Part shown: positions 1 through 7,557 of the stretch, one piece after another | Layout: each line of letters begins with the position of its first letter | How positions within the stretch are numbered: position 1 is the first letter of the stretch | Assembly (NCBI RefSeq): GCF_023715895.1 | Contig: NZ_JAMBOO010000034.1 | Coordinates: 1 to 42,653 of the forward strand | Length of the DNA stretch: 42,653 nucleotides | Origin: Domibacillus indicus | GTDB taxonomy: Bacteria > Bacillota > Bacilli > Bacillales > Domibacillaceae | Reading direction: 5' to 3' | Position numbers and translations under genes: made by a program | The notes under the pieces: model-generated | The model's input: only the letters and a program-made list of their open reading frames with translations | Told to the model about the DNA's origin: nothing | The model's database searches: none

Positions 1-50
1 ATTTGCTTTTTAAACTCAGGCGTGAATGTGCGGCGTTCTCGCTTTGTCAT
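1..50 (-). CDS. IS3-family transposase OrfA, N-terminal 16 codons
   Basis: This is the 5' end of an orfA identical in its visible residues (MTKRERRTFTPEFKKQM) to the complete orfA at 23680-23964. It runs off the left edge of the window. OrfA carries the helix-turn-helix that recognises the IS ends. It is partial here only because of the window boundary. Confidence 0.85.
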   Translation of the reverse strand, partial: MTKRERRTFTPEFKKQ

Positions 51-127
51 AGTTGGAGCTCCTCATCTGTTTTAGGTCAAGTGTACGTGACCTTAATTTT
101 TCTGTCCAGATAAGTGTAGACGCTCCA
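1..127 (-). mobile_element. IS3-family element, orfA-proximal end (cut by window edge)
   Basis: The sequence matches the right end of the complete IS3 element at 22826-24041 almost base for base, in the same orientation. The terminal inverted repeat ends at 127 (..GTAGACGCTCCA). The first 16 codons of orfA lie at 1-50 (start codon complement at 48-50). The rest of the element would lie left of the window. The iteron array that follows begins directly at the IS tip, so the element probably inserted into that array. Confidence 0.9.
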
Positions 128-170
128 GTGTACATAGGTAAAAGTATATTTACGCTTATGTACACTTTTG
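127..170. repeat. Iteron array A (GTRTAC repeats)
   Basis: Two AAGTGTACATA-type units face each other (127-136 forward, 157-168 reverse) around an AAAAGTATAT unit at 140-149. They share the core of arrays at 3523-3570, 3700-3763 and 6761-6838. The left unit is cut by the IS3 tip. The array lies 130 bp upstream of the fic start, so it may be an operator or a partition/replication site. Its function is unknown. Confidence 0.65.
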
Positions 171-301
171 TTGTTAAAGAGGTATCTGCAGCCAAAAGAC
201 AACGGTGTACCCTCTAAATTCCCTGTATATTGATTAGTGAACACCTGTTTCATACAGTGAGATAAAAAGAAATTAATTAAATAAGAAAGGAGGCGGCCAG
301 G

Positions 302-427
302 GTGTTTCAAGTAATTGACGAAAAAAAGAAGCAGCTGAATGCAAAATGTCCTCTGCCTGCTTATACATTAAGGAGCTTAAAGGAAAAATTACTTCTCGAG
401 TGGACGTATCATTCCAATGCGATTGAA
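302..427 (+). pseudogene. fic, 5' part (42 codons) of interrupted Fic-family AMP-transferase
   Basis: GTG start at 302 after a strong AAAGGAGG (287-294). The 42 codons give the N-terminal helix of a Fic protein and end in the residues SNAIE. Joined to base 2078 the frame continues with GNSLTLKET, giving a 242-residue class II Fic protein whose inhibitory motif (S/T)xxxE(G/N) reads SNAIEG. An IS200/IS605-type element (428-2077) sits between the E and G codons. Family knowledge: Fic enzymes transfer AMP or other nucleotide parts onto target proteins, and the Glu of this motif blocks productive ATP binding. As found, the 5' part would make a short peptide ending in element sequence at 487. Confidence 0.85.
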
Positions 428-645
428 CAAAAAATTAGCGCCGCATTCCCCTTCAAAATCTCCGATTTAGTGGGGGTTAGGCGCTAAGGTCTTTATTCTT
501 CTCGTTCTTCTATCTTTTTATTATGCCAATTGCCACTTCTTACCTATCATCATTCATACTGATTCTCTTTTGTTTTACAATTGATTTCCATTTTGATACG
601 ATCAACCTATCATAAGGACTACAAAATGGAAAGGAGGGTTTGGTC

Positions 646-2004
646 ATGAAAGTTGCGAAGTCGCTGCTGCACAAAATTACAAACCAGACAGAAATCTTCC
701 ATGCTACGCTGGATATTTACAATGACGCTTTGGCTTATGTGATTGAGGTCATTGACAAAGAATTTGATGATACCGAATGCCTGACAACAAAGTCGATTGT
801 GCCGGCAGTGGAAAAACTGATTCACGCAACCAAATCAAACCCTCTTCCGAAGTACAAAGAGTTTAATGAGCGTTTTTACAAGTTTCCATCCTACTTCCGT
901 AGAAGTGCCATTGCTTCTGCTTTTGGCAAGGTAAAGAGCTTCCGCTCTAACTATCAAAATTGGGAAAAAGAGCAGAAACACGCTCTTTCCGAAGGAAAAA
1001 GATTTAAGAAACATCCTCCACGGCTGCAGGTGGAACATAAAGAATTCCCTGTTTTTTATCGAGGGAACATGTTTAATAAAACATCCGATACATCTGCACA
1101 AATTAAGGTGTTCTATCAGAATGACTGGGTATGGATGGATATCGAATTCAAAGGACAAGACCACTACAAACGTGGTGTCTGGGAATGGAAAGAAAACAAC
1201 CCTAAGCTGATTAAGCGGGGAAAGAAATTCTTCCTTTCCATCAGTTATGAAAATAAAGTTACTTTAACAAAAACACCTATTCAAGAGCAAAAAGTGTGTG
1301 CGGTAGACCTCGGATTGACAAATTCTGCGGTTTGTTCGGTTATCGATGCAACAGGCACTGTCTTAGGACGGACGTTTATTGACCAGCCTAAAGAAAAAGA
1401 CCGGCTGCATACGTTAACGAACAAACTGCGGAAAGCCCAGCGGGCAAGTGGCCGCATTCATGCGCCGAATTTTTGGCGGCAGATCAATGGGTACCAGCAG
1501 CATATTGTCCGCCACACCAGCCATGAAATTGTAAAATTCGCATCAAAGCATGACTGTGACGTTATCGTATTCGAATACCTGGGCAGAATGAACAGCCCGA
1601 AGGGGTTCTATGGAGCCAGGAAACTTCGCTTCAAGCTTCATGGGTGGCGAAAAATTGGCATCCAGAACAAAGTGGAAGAAATGGCGCACTACCTAGGCAT
1701 GCGCATTTATCGGATCAATCCGCGAAATACCAGCGCCCTCGCGTTCGATGGTTCTGGAAAAGTAGAACGAAATCAGAAAAAAGACCTTGCCACATTTTCA
1801 ACAGGCAAAGTCTATCATGCGGATTTATCTGCTTCGTATAATATCGGCGCCCGTTATTTCATTCGGGCTTTTAAAAAATCCATTTCGGAAACGAAATGGT
1901 TGTCTCTTCAGGCAAAAGTTCCTGAGCTGGCAATAAGGACATCTCAGACCTTGTCTTCGTTCATTAGTCTCCATCATGCACTCGGGCTTCCGCAGGAAGC
2001 TTAA
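646..2004 (+). CDS. tnpB: TnpB-family RNA-guided nuclease, zinc-ribbon-less variant
   Basis: A 452-residue TnpB. ATG 646 follows AAGGAGGG (631-638) at 7 nt. RuvC-type acidic residues are visible: D221 in AVDLGLTN, E310 in VFEYLGRM and D393 in HADLSASYNIG. The region between the last two blocks normally holds a four-cysteine zinc ribbon; here it reads NPRNTSALAFDG...FSTGKVYHAD with no cysteines. In studied relatives TnpB uses an RNA made from the element's 3' end to cut DNA next to a short motif equal to the insertion target, here inferred as TTGAA. The flanking guide would come from fic sequence after 2077. About 20 substitutions separate it from copy 2 at 20127. Confidence 0.9.
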   Translation: MKVAKSLLHKITNQTEIFHATLDIYNDALAYVIEVIDKEFDDTECLTTKSIVPAVEKLIHATKSNPLPKYKEFNERFYKFPSYFRRSAIASAFGKVKSFRSNYQNWEKEQKHALSEGKRFKKHPPRLQVEHKEFPVFYRGNMFNKTSDTSAQIKVFYQNDWVWMDIEFKGQDHYKRGVWEWKENNPKLIKRGKKFFLSISYENKVTLTKTPIQEQKVCAVDLGLTNSAVCSVIDATGTVLGRTFIDQPKEKDRLHTLTNKLRKAQRASGRIHAPNFWRQINGYQQHIVRHTSHEIVKFASKHDCDVIVFEYLGRMNSPKGFYGARKLRFKLHGWRKIGIQNKVEEMAHYLGMRIYRINPRNTSALAFDGSGKVERNQKKDLATFSTGKVYHADLSASYNIGARYFIRAFKKSISETKWLSLQAKVPELAIRTSQTLSSFISLHHALGLPQEA

Positions 2005-2036
2005 CCAGCTGATGTTGTACTGTATTCAAGATAAGG

Positions 2037-2077
2037 GATGCTCCATCAAAATCTTTGATTTAGGTGGAGAGGTTCAC
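2037..2077 (+). ncRNA. Putative 3' end of TnpB guide (omega) RNA / right-end hairpin
   Basis: Right end of the element, with stem CTCC/GGAG and inner TCAAA/TTTGA. By analogy with ISDra2 and IS608 relatives, the guide RNA scaffold would cover the tnpB 3' end through this hairpin and the guide would be the next ~16-20 nt (fic bases from 2078). Inferred by family only. Confidence 0.4.
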
Positions 2078-2680
2078 GGAAACTCACTAACCTTAAAAGA
2101 AACAAAGGTCGTTCTTGAAGGCATTACTGTAGGCGGCAAAACCATGCGGGAACATTTAGAAGTAATTAATCATCAAGAAGCCGTCAGGTATATTCAGGAA
2201 ATCGTAATAACGAAGGAGCCTCTATCCCAATCACAAATCAAAAGTATTCACCGGCTTGTCTTAAAAGGAATTGATGATAAGCATGCTGGTGTGTACCTTG
2301 ATCAGCAAGTATCTATTTCCGGAGCAGAGCATATTCCGCCTGAACCATTTCTTTTAAAAGAAAAGATGGAAGAGCTTGTTAAATGGCATGAAGGAGAGGC
2401 ACAGCAGCTTCATCCGGTTGAACGGGCTGCCAAGTTGCATGCCATCTTTGTCGGCATCCATCCATTCATTGACGGAAATGGCCGCACGTCAAGGCTGCTG
2501 TTAAATTTGGATTTAATGAAGTCAGGGTTTCCGCCAATCGTTATTAAAGCAGAAAATCGTCTGGCTTACTATGGTGCATTAGACAAGGCGCACATAACAG
2601 ATGATTTTCAGGACTTTGTCGAATTAGTAGAGCAAGAAGTGAATCACACGCTGGATTTGTATTTGTCTGCGGTGAAATAA
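2078..2680 (+). pseudogene. fic, 3' part: catalytic Fic domain detached from its inhibitory helix
   Basis: Two hundred codons continuing the fic frame, from GNSLTLKET to the TAA at 2678-2680. The catalytic signature HPFIDGNGRTSR (HPFxxGNGRxxR) is complete. The frame is also open upstream through the element's right end to ATG 1976, which overlaps the last 29 bases of tnpB, so a 234-residue fusion with 34 element-encoded residues could be made; an internal ATG lies at 2144. Neither start has a clear Shine-Dalgarno. If translated, the product would lack the regulatory Glu and be a deregulated Fic domain. Otherwise it is a dead fragment. Confidence 0.8.
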
Positions 2681-2732
2681 GTGAGGACAATGATAATCCA
2701 GGTGGCCAAATAGAAGGTTAAACGTTGAACGA

Positions 2733-2776
2733 TAAGAAAAAAGCACCGTTCTGTTTTTAAAGCGGTGTTTTTTCTT
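2733..2776 (+). terminator. Bidirectional intrinsic terminator
   Basis: AAGAAAAAAGCACCG pairs with CGGTGTTTTTTCTT around a 14-nt loop, with T runs on both strands. It lies just after fic. A related hairpin is at 3799-3834. Confidence 0.75.
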
Positions 2777-2790
2777 ATGGTCTTCCCTGT

Positions 2791-3321
2791 CTTTGCTACT
2801 ACGAAGTGTTTAATGTGATCAAACAGGCAGAGGGTCTCCAAAGCAAGCGGGAGACGGAAACATTTGAACACGATCCAATTGAGTCCGCTCAGCAGATCGT
2901 CGATGGATATACAGATTCCCCTGTTATCCGCCATCATTCCGGGCGTGCGGTTTACTTTCCAAAATTGGATCGTGTCAGTGTCCCGCCGATAAAGGATTAC
3001 CGAAAAGCGGAAAAGTATTATTCGGTCCTGTTTCATGAGATGATTCACAGTACAGGCCATCAAAGACGGCTTGCCCGCAAAGGGATTACACAAAGCGGCG
3101 TGTCATTTGGAGACGAGACCTATTCAAAAGAAGAGCTGGTTGCAGAAATTGGCGCGGCGATGCTGTGCGGAGTAGCAGGTATTGAAAATACGACAATCGA
3201 AAATAGTGCCAGTTATATCGAGTCCTGGCTACGTGTACTAAAAGAAGATTCCAAATTGATTGTCTATGCGGCAGCGCAGGCTCAAAAAGCAGCTGACTAT
3301 AAAACAATAGTAGCTTCTTAA
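2791..3321 (+). pseudogene. ArdC-like antirestriction / zincin metallopeptidase, N-terminally truncated
   Basis: The reading frame is recognisable from YYEVFNV (2797) to the stop at 3321. It shows the C-terminal zincin domain of ArdC-like proteins: FHEMIHSTGHQRRL (HExxH-type metal site) and EELVAEIGAAML (downstream Glu), then YIESWLRVLKEDS and AAAQAQKAADY. In the family this domain follows an N-terminal ssDNA-binding domain, and the proteins protect incoming plasmid DNA. Here that first domain is missing, replaced by the terminator at 2733-2776, and there is no ribosome site before GTG 2806. Probably a remnant; it points to a conjugative-plasmid past. Confidence 0.8.
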
Positions 3322-3340
3322 TTAATAGCTGTGTTTGACA

Positions 3341-3384
3341 AAAGAGCCTTCTTATTTAAGTACCTTATAATAAGAGGACTCTTT
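3341..3384 (+). terminator. Hairpin after the ardC remnant
   Basis: AAAGAG and TTCTTATT pair with AATAAGA and CTCTTT; a short T run follows. Likely terminator of the truncated ArdC reading frame. Confidence 0.5.
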
Positions 3385-3522
3385 ACCCTCGATTATCTAT
3401 ATCTGCAATTAGAAGGCCGGGTGTTATGATATCCCTGATTAGGATGATGATTCTTGTTATTAGCGTTATATCGTTGCCTTTTAGCTAACCTATTGAGGAA
3501 AACAAACAATCAGTTAGTGAGC

Positions 3523-3570
3523 ATAAGTATACCTAATAAAAAGTATACATGTGATTAGGTATACTTTTGT
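3523..3570. repeat. Iteron array B
   Basis: Two direct 16-bp units, ATAAGTATACCTAATA (3523-3538) and AAAAGTATACATGTGA (3539-3554), then one reversed unit whose complement reads ACAAAAGTATACCTAA (3555-3570). The second and third units make an inverted repeat of AAAAGTATAC. Same family as arrays A, C and D. Confidence 0.8.
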
Positions 3571-3605
3571 AATGGAGATATTCGTACACAACAGGTATTC
3601 AAAAC

Positions 3606-3659
3606 CATAAAGTCATACAAAAAGGAATTATCAAGCTTCCTCTTTTGTATGGCTTTATA
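3606..3659. repeat. Long stem-loop between iteron arrays B and C
   Basis: CATAAAG, CATACAAAA and GGA on the left pair with TCC, TTTTGTATG and CTTTAT on the right, with single mismatches. There is no T run, so it is not an obvious terminator. It sits centrally between two iteron arrays. Confidence 0.5.
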
Positions 3660-3699
3660 AGCGGGTTCGTTTACGAAGATAATTAAAAAGTTAGCGGTC

Positions 3700-3763
3700 A
3701 AAAGTATACCTAATCAAAAGTGTACCTAAACACAAGTATACATATGATTACGTACACTAGTGT
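3700..3763. repeat. Iteron array C
   Basis: Three contiguous direct 16-bp units: AAAAGTATACCTAATC (3700), AAAAGTGTACCTAAAC (3716), ACAAGTATACATATGA (3732). A reversed unit follows at 3748-3763 (complement ACACTAGTGTACGTAA). The GTRTAC core recurs every 16 bp exactly. It is the best-ordered array after D. Confidence 0.85.
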
Positions 3764-3798
3764 TTATAATGAATGAAATTCGACTGTGTAACGACAAG

Positions 3799-3834
3799 AA
3801 AAAAGCGCTGCTTATTTTTAAAACAGTGCTTTTT
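3799..3834. terminator. Bidirectional terminator
   Basis: AAAAAAGCGCTG pairs with CAGTGCTTTTT around an A/T-rich loop. It lies between array C and the convergent gene ending at 3872 and resembles the hairpin at 2733-2776. Confidence 0.65.
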
Positions 3835-3871
3835 ATGATTCCGTATAACATTGTGTTAGACCAAAAAGGGA

Positions 3872-4570
3872 TCAGCCCTCTAAGATTTCTAATAAAGGAC
3901 GGGCTTCGTATAAATGATCGGCAAACTTATTTAAGAATTTTCGCCGCTTTTGTTTGCTCATCTTATTTGCTGCTGTCGTATCTAATAACTCAATATAATA
4001 GGAGAGCTCAACCGCAATAATATCTGGTTCATTAAACTTATATTCTTCTGCCGCCTGCTCAAAATTTTTATCCAAATCATCATTTTTATCAGTAGCCATT
4101 AATGCTTTGTGTATGGTCTTTATAACTGCACTTTCCTTAGCCTCATCAAATACTGCTGAAACACACTCCATAACTGGTTCATAATCGCTAAGCTGAGCGG
4201 CTGCTTCTGCTATATATTTGGTAAAGGGCTTGTACAAAACATCCAGTCTGCTCTTAAAGTCTTGAGGTTTTCCAGTGAATTGCAGCATAAACATTTCCTG
4301 AACAAATTTCCTTTTCCATGTGACAGGGTGGAATTCTCTTAAAGCATCATTGAAAAACCGCTTCCGAAAGTATTCGGACACTTCATGCGTTTTTGCCATT
4401 TCTTTTAAAAATTCCTCAATCGCACCTGCTGTATTTTTAGATAGGTTATGCTGTTGGTATTCAGACACAAATACAGCTACAGATTGTCTGTATCCATGAT
4501 CAAAATATTCTTCATCCAGGTACTTCTTCTGTATACTGCCAGAATTCCAATCTGAATGTTTATCAAACAT
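3872..4570 (-). CDS. Uncharacterised 232-residue protein
   Basis: ATG at 4570 is preceded on the minus strand by AGGGAGGG. The product is soluble, charged and predicted alpha-helical (repeated EEF, KKF, EAAEE patterns), with no signal peptide, membrane segment, cysteine motif or catalytic signature I recognise. It stands alone: iteron array C lies beyond its 3' end and a 0.5-kb gene-poor stretch lies upstream. Length and ribosome site argue that it is real. Function unknown. Confidence 0.75.
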   Translation of the reverse strand: MFDKHSDWNSGSIQKKYLDEEYFDHGYRQSVAVFVSEYQQHNLSKNTAGAIEEFLKEMAKTHEVSEYFRKRFFNDALREFHPVTWKRKFVQEMFMLQFTGKPQDFKSRLDVLYKPFTKYIAEAAAQLSDYEPVMECVSAVFDEAKESAVIKTIHKALMATDKNDDLDKNFEQAAEEYKFNEPDIIAVELSYYIELLDTTAANKMSKQKRRKFLNKFADHLYEARPLLEILEG

Positions 4571-5107
4571 GAAAACCCTCCCTTGCTCTTTTTAAAGAAA
4601 CAGGCTTTTCCAATGCGTACCAACATCCGCATCGTACCATTCATACTTCTTGGTTTCCATATTTTTCTGAACTCTTAACATTTCTTTAATATAGAGGGTA
4701 ATGGCTAAGGGTTTAACGCCAGAGAAAATAGCTGTCCAAATAGCCCAAAATATACGGTCTTTGGAGCAGCAAATTATTTAGCTGCAGGAATAAGAAGTAC
4801 CGTTTATGCTTTTAGCTAATAGAGATTTAAAAGGCAGGAAACAGCCTGTTGCTAACAGTTCATCCGTATCGAATCACATTATTACTCCGGCTGACACATT
4901 AAGCGGTCTTTTCTCAGGGAGAAAGACCGCTTTTGTTATATGCCGGCTCACAAAGCAGCGCTAATCATCCATACACTGCTTCTACGTAGTTAAGCAGAGA
5001 CATATAGTAAAAAATGTACTGGGAAATGTGAAAAAATTGCTTCCACAGCTGCAGGGAGACCTGAAGAAGAAACAAATTGTAGTCATTTATTGTTTAGGAG
5101 GAGAAAA
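4571..5107. other. Gene-poor stretch upstream of threonine synthase
   Basis: Contains a 26-codon open frame at 4701-4781 (MAKGLTPEKIAVQIAQNIRS), preceded by AGAGGGTA, of unknown meaning; a terminator at 4901-4937; and an open frame 4965-5111 whose last codons (..VVIYCLGGEK) overlap the threonine synthase start as ATGA. The last lacks a clear start and may be the tail of a lost upstream gene. Confidence 0.4.
4901..4937 (+). terminator. Intrinsic terminator
   Basis: AAGCGGTCTT pairs with AAGACCGCTT, followed by a T run. No intact gene ends just before it. Confidence 0.7.
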
Positions 5108-6322
5108 ATGAAAAACTATAGCTATATCTCACATTTAGAGTGCCCAAAATGCGGTGAAGTACATGAGGAAAAAAAGGTACAACAATTATGTAAGTGTGGT
5201 TCACCATTATTGGTGCGCTATGATTTAGAGAAAGTGAAAGCAAACGTGTCACGTGAAGAGATTGCAAATCGTCCAAATAGCTTATGGAGATATCATGAGT
5301 TACTGCCTGTTCATGAAAAGGAGAATGTTGTAACACTCCGTGAAGGAATGACGCCGTTTGAAAGACTCCCATCATTAGGTGCAGAATATGGATTAAATCA
5401 TTTATACATAAAAGATGAAGGCGTGATTCCAATGGGTTCTTTTAAAACACGGGGTGCGAGTGTTGGTATTTCAAAAGCAAAAGAACTGGGTGTAAAACAC
5501 TTAGCCATGCCAACAAACGGTAATGCAGGCGCGGCTTGGGCGCTGTATGCAGCAAAAGCAAATATCAAAGCTACAATTGTCATGCCTTTAGATGCGCCGC
5601 AAATTACACGTAAAGAAGTTTATATTGCCGGTGGAGACTTGCATCTTATCAACGGTTTGATCAGTGATGCAGGAAAAGTTGTGGGCCACTTAGTTCAAAA
5701 CCAAGGAGTATACGATGCTTCTACACTTAAAGAGCCCTATCGTATTGAAGGTAAAAAGACAATGGGCTATGAGATTGTCGAACAATTTGGATGGAAAGTG
5801 CCTGATGTTATTTTGTACCCAACAGGCGGGGGAGTAGGCATCATTGGAATTTATAAAGCCATTCTTGAACTGCAGCAATTGGGCTGGATCGAAGAGGGGA
5901 AACTTCCACGTTTAGTAGCTGTTCAAGCAGAAGGCTGTGCGCCAATTGTAGAAGCCTGGAAAAAAGGCGAAAAAGAATCCAAATTCTTTGAAGATTCAGC
6001 GACATGTGCATTTGGCATTAATGTTCCTAAAGCATTGGGGGATTTCTTAGTTCTTGAAGGGCTTTATGGAACAGAAGGCTGTGCGATTGCCATTTCAGAT
6101 GAGGAATTATTGAAGGCGCAAAAACAAGTAGCTTCGTTAGAAGGAAACTTTGTCTGCCCAGAAGGAGCAGCAACTTTTGCGGCAGCTAGAATCCTGCGTG
6201 AACAAGGTTGGATCCAGGCAGACGAGCATGTTGTATGCCTTAACACGGGTTCAGGGCTCAAATATCCGGAAACAGTTAAAATCGAAGGTGTAGAAACACT
6301 TCAGCCGGGACAGGAAATATAA
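5108..6322 (+). CDS. thrC: Threonine synthase (zinc-ribbon form)
   Basis: A PLP enzyme of 404 residues. It would convert O-phosphohomoserine to threonine, the last step of threonine synthesis, in the cytoplasm. ATG 5108 follows TAGGAGGAG. Residues 12-30 hold a small zinc-ribbon-like motif (CPKC then CKC). K113 in GSFKTRG is the expected Schiff-base lysine, PTNGNAGAAW the substrate/phosphate loop, PTGGGVGI the PLP phosphate glycine loop, and NTGSGLKYP the C-terminal signature. Bacillus subtilis ThrC is about 350 residues without this N-terminal ribbon, so this is the longer form and may be a second copy. Other PLP lyases of fold type II are possible, but the ribbon plus FKTRG favours ThrC. No other threonine gene adjoins it. 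Confidence 0.88.
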   Translation: MKNYSYISHLECPKCGEVHEEKKVQQLCKCGSPLLVRYDLEKVKANVSREEIANRPNSLWRYHELLPVHEKENVVTLREGMTPFERLPSLGAEYGLNHLYIKDEGVIPMGSFKTRGASVGISKAKELGVKHLAMPTNGNAGAAWALYAAKANIKATIVMPLDAPQITRKEVYIAGGDLHLINGLISDAGKVVGHLVQNQGVYDASTLKEPYRIEGKKTMGYEIVEQFGWKVPDVILYPTGGGVGIIGIYKAILELQQLGWIEEGKLPRLVAVQAEGCAPIVEAWKKGEKESKFFEDSATCAFGINVPKALGDFLVLEGLYGTEGCAIAISDEELLKAQKQVASLEGNFVCPEGAATFAAARILREQGWIQADEHVVCLNTGSGLKYPETVKIEGVETLQPGQEI

Positions 6323-6462
6323 CCCCTGAAAGATGATTATGAGAAAAGAATTTACCTTGTCATCACGAGATGCAAGGGGGATCATGCCTAATTACATGAA
6401 TCCTGTTCTTTATAGTATTCATCAACTTCAAATGAAAACACAGTGATAGAGGAGTGTTTAAA

Positions 6463-6667
6463 ATGTGTCTAAGTATACAAAGAGTATATAACGACTTGCC
6501 TGCAGGCCGCCTCATTTTTGGCCCGCAGCAGCCAGTTCGTTCAACAAAACTGCAAGTTTTACGCCGTCATTTGCGAAGCTTGCGTGAAAGAGTTCAATGA
6601 TACTTGCTGCCGTGAATGTGCACAAGAGGTTGATCTAAAAAGAATGTATGTTTTACTTGCTAAGTAA
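6463..6667 (+). pseudogene. Small cysteine-rich protein, apparently frameshifted
   Basis: ATG 6463 has a good ribosome site (AGAGGAGTG). Its frame closes at 6600 without a recognisable motif. In another frame (6497-6667) the sequence encodes CKFYAVICEACVKEF followed by NDTCCRECAQEV, a zinc-knuckle-like cysteine pattern with no start of its own. A single indel between them would give one small zinc-binding protein. The join is a guess. Confidence 0.35.
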
Positions 6668-6760
6668 CAAACGAAAAAAAAGCGGCCACTCATCTCCCGC
6701 TCATTGCGAAGCAATTTGAAGGGTTTTCTGGCCTGTAATGCGATCAAAAAGTTGGTAAGC

Positions 6761-6838
6761 ACAAGTATACCTACACACAAGTATACCTAAATACAAGTAC
6801 ACCTATACAAAAGGATACTTTTGTATAGGTGTACTTGT
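6761..6838. repeat. Iteron array D with long perfect hairpin
   Basis: Three contiguous direct 16-bp units, ACAAGTATACCTACAC (6761), ACAAGTATACCTAAAT (6777) and ACAAGTACACCTATAC (6793). Then 6793-6813 is the exact complement of 6818-6838, forming a 21-bp perfect stem with a GATA loop. Same core and period as arrays B and C. Confidence 0.85.
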
Positions 6839-6947
6839 GTGAATAGAAAATACCCCCAATAATAAAACCTTAATAAAATAAGATTTTTATCACTCCTAGC
6901 GAGGCTACCCTCTTCTTTAACCCGCTAAGTAACCGGTAGGTGAACTT

Positions 6948-6983
6948 CTCCATCAAGATCTTTGATTTAGGTGGAGAGGTTCA
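6948..6983 (+). mobile_element. Solo right end of the zinc-less tnpB element
   Basis: Thirty-six bases match the right-end hairpin of copies 1 and 2 (CTCCATCA..TTTAGGTGGAGAGG) with one difference, ending GGTTCA. No left end or tnpB is attached, so it is an excision or deletion relic. Confidence 0.75.
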
Positions 6984-7033
6984 GATAGTATAGTGTTTGT
7001 TAGCATACTGGTTTGTATTTGGAGGGGAAACAT

Positions 7034-7432
7034 ATGGAATGGTCAAAAGGGGAGTTTATGGTAAGTGATGAGATTTCATTAATGAATTTAGATACTGTTT
7101 CATATTTGCTTTCATCAACATATTGGGCTGCGAAAAGAACTAAAGAAACCATTGAAACAAGCATCCATAATTCGATTTCTTTTGGTGTGTATCATAATAA
7201 CAAACAAATCGGTTTTGCCAGGGTGGTAACAGATAAAGCAGTGTTCTCCTGGGTGCTGGATGTAGTCATTGATGAACGGTACAGAAAGAATGGGTTAGGC
7301 CAATGGCTGATGGAATGTATATTAGAACATCCAGAAATTAAAAATACCAAGTTTGCACTTGCAACTTCAGACGCTCACGGTTTTTATAAAAAATTTAACT
7401 TTAAAGAAAATCAATGTATGACAAGAGTATAA
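7034..7432 (+). CDS. GNAT-family N-acetyltransferase
   Basis: A 132-residue protein. ATG 7034 lies 7-8 nt after GGAGGGG; the frame is open further upstream but without a ribosome site. The acetyl-CoA motif is ERYRKNGLGQWLME (R/Q-x-x-G-x-G/A), after the beta strand WVLDVVIDE and before FALATSDAHGFYKKFNF, the usual closing strand and helix. It would transfer acetyl from acetyl-CoA to a small amine; substrate unknown. A strong terminator follows at 7466, so it is monocistronic. The solo tnpB end lies 50 bp upstream. Confidence 0.85.
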   Translation: MEWSKGEFMVSDEISLMNLDTVSYLLSSTYWAAKRTKETIETSIHNSISFGVYHNNKQIGFARVVTDKAVFSWVLDVVIDERYRKNGLGQWLMECILEHPEIKNTKFALATSDAHGFYKKFNFKENQCMTRV

Positions 7433-7465
7433 GAAAGCATGCAAAGTGAATGATTGAATGACTGC

Positions 7466-7499
7466 AAAAAAGTAGCCCGCACAATGGGCTGCTTTTTTT
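7466..7499 (+). terminator. Intrinsic terminator of the GNAT gene
   Basis: AAAAAAG and AGCCC pair with GGGCT and CTTTTTTT around a short loop. Confidence 0.85.
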
Positions 7500-7557
7500 G
7501 TATTCAAGTGTCGTCGTCTGTATGTATCGGCACAGAAAGAAGAAAAGCGAAAATAAC

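Larger units (their letters stand above)
428..2077 (+). mobile_element. IS200/IS605-type element, tnpB only, copy 1
   Basis: A 1650-bp element inserted in fic. The left end starts CAAAAAATTAGCGCC and folds into a hairpin (TTAGCGCC with GGCGCTAA, 435-486). The right end folds CTCC..GGAG at 2041-2070 and ends GGTTCAC at 2077. Boundaries come from comparison with copy 2 (20054-21705): both have TTGAA just 5' of the left end, and removing 428-2077 restores the fic frame. There is no target duplication, as expected for this family. No tnpA (Y1 transposase) is present, so movement would need TnpA in trans. Confidence 0.9.

Noticed and set aside
835-1164. Antisense reading frames inside tnpB and other genes
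   Set aside because: No ribosome sites or family motifs; they are shadows of the opposite-strand genes. The same applies to similar frames across the window.
127-6838. CRISPR array interpretation of the GTATAC repeats
   Set aside because: Units are 16 bp, contiguous without spacers, include reversed copies, and no cas genes are present.
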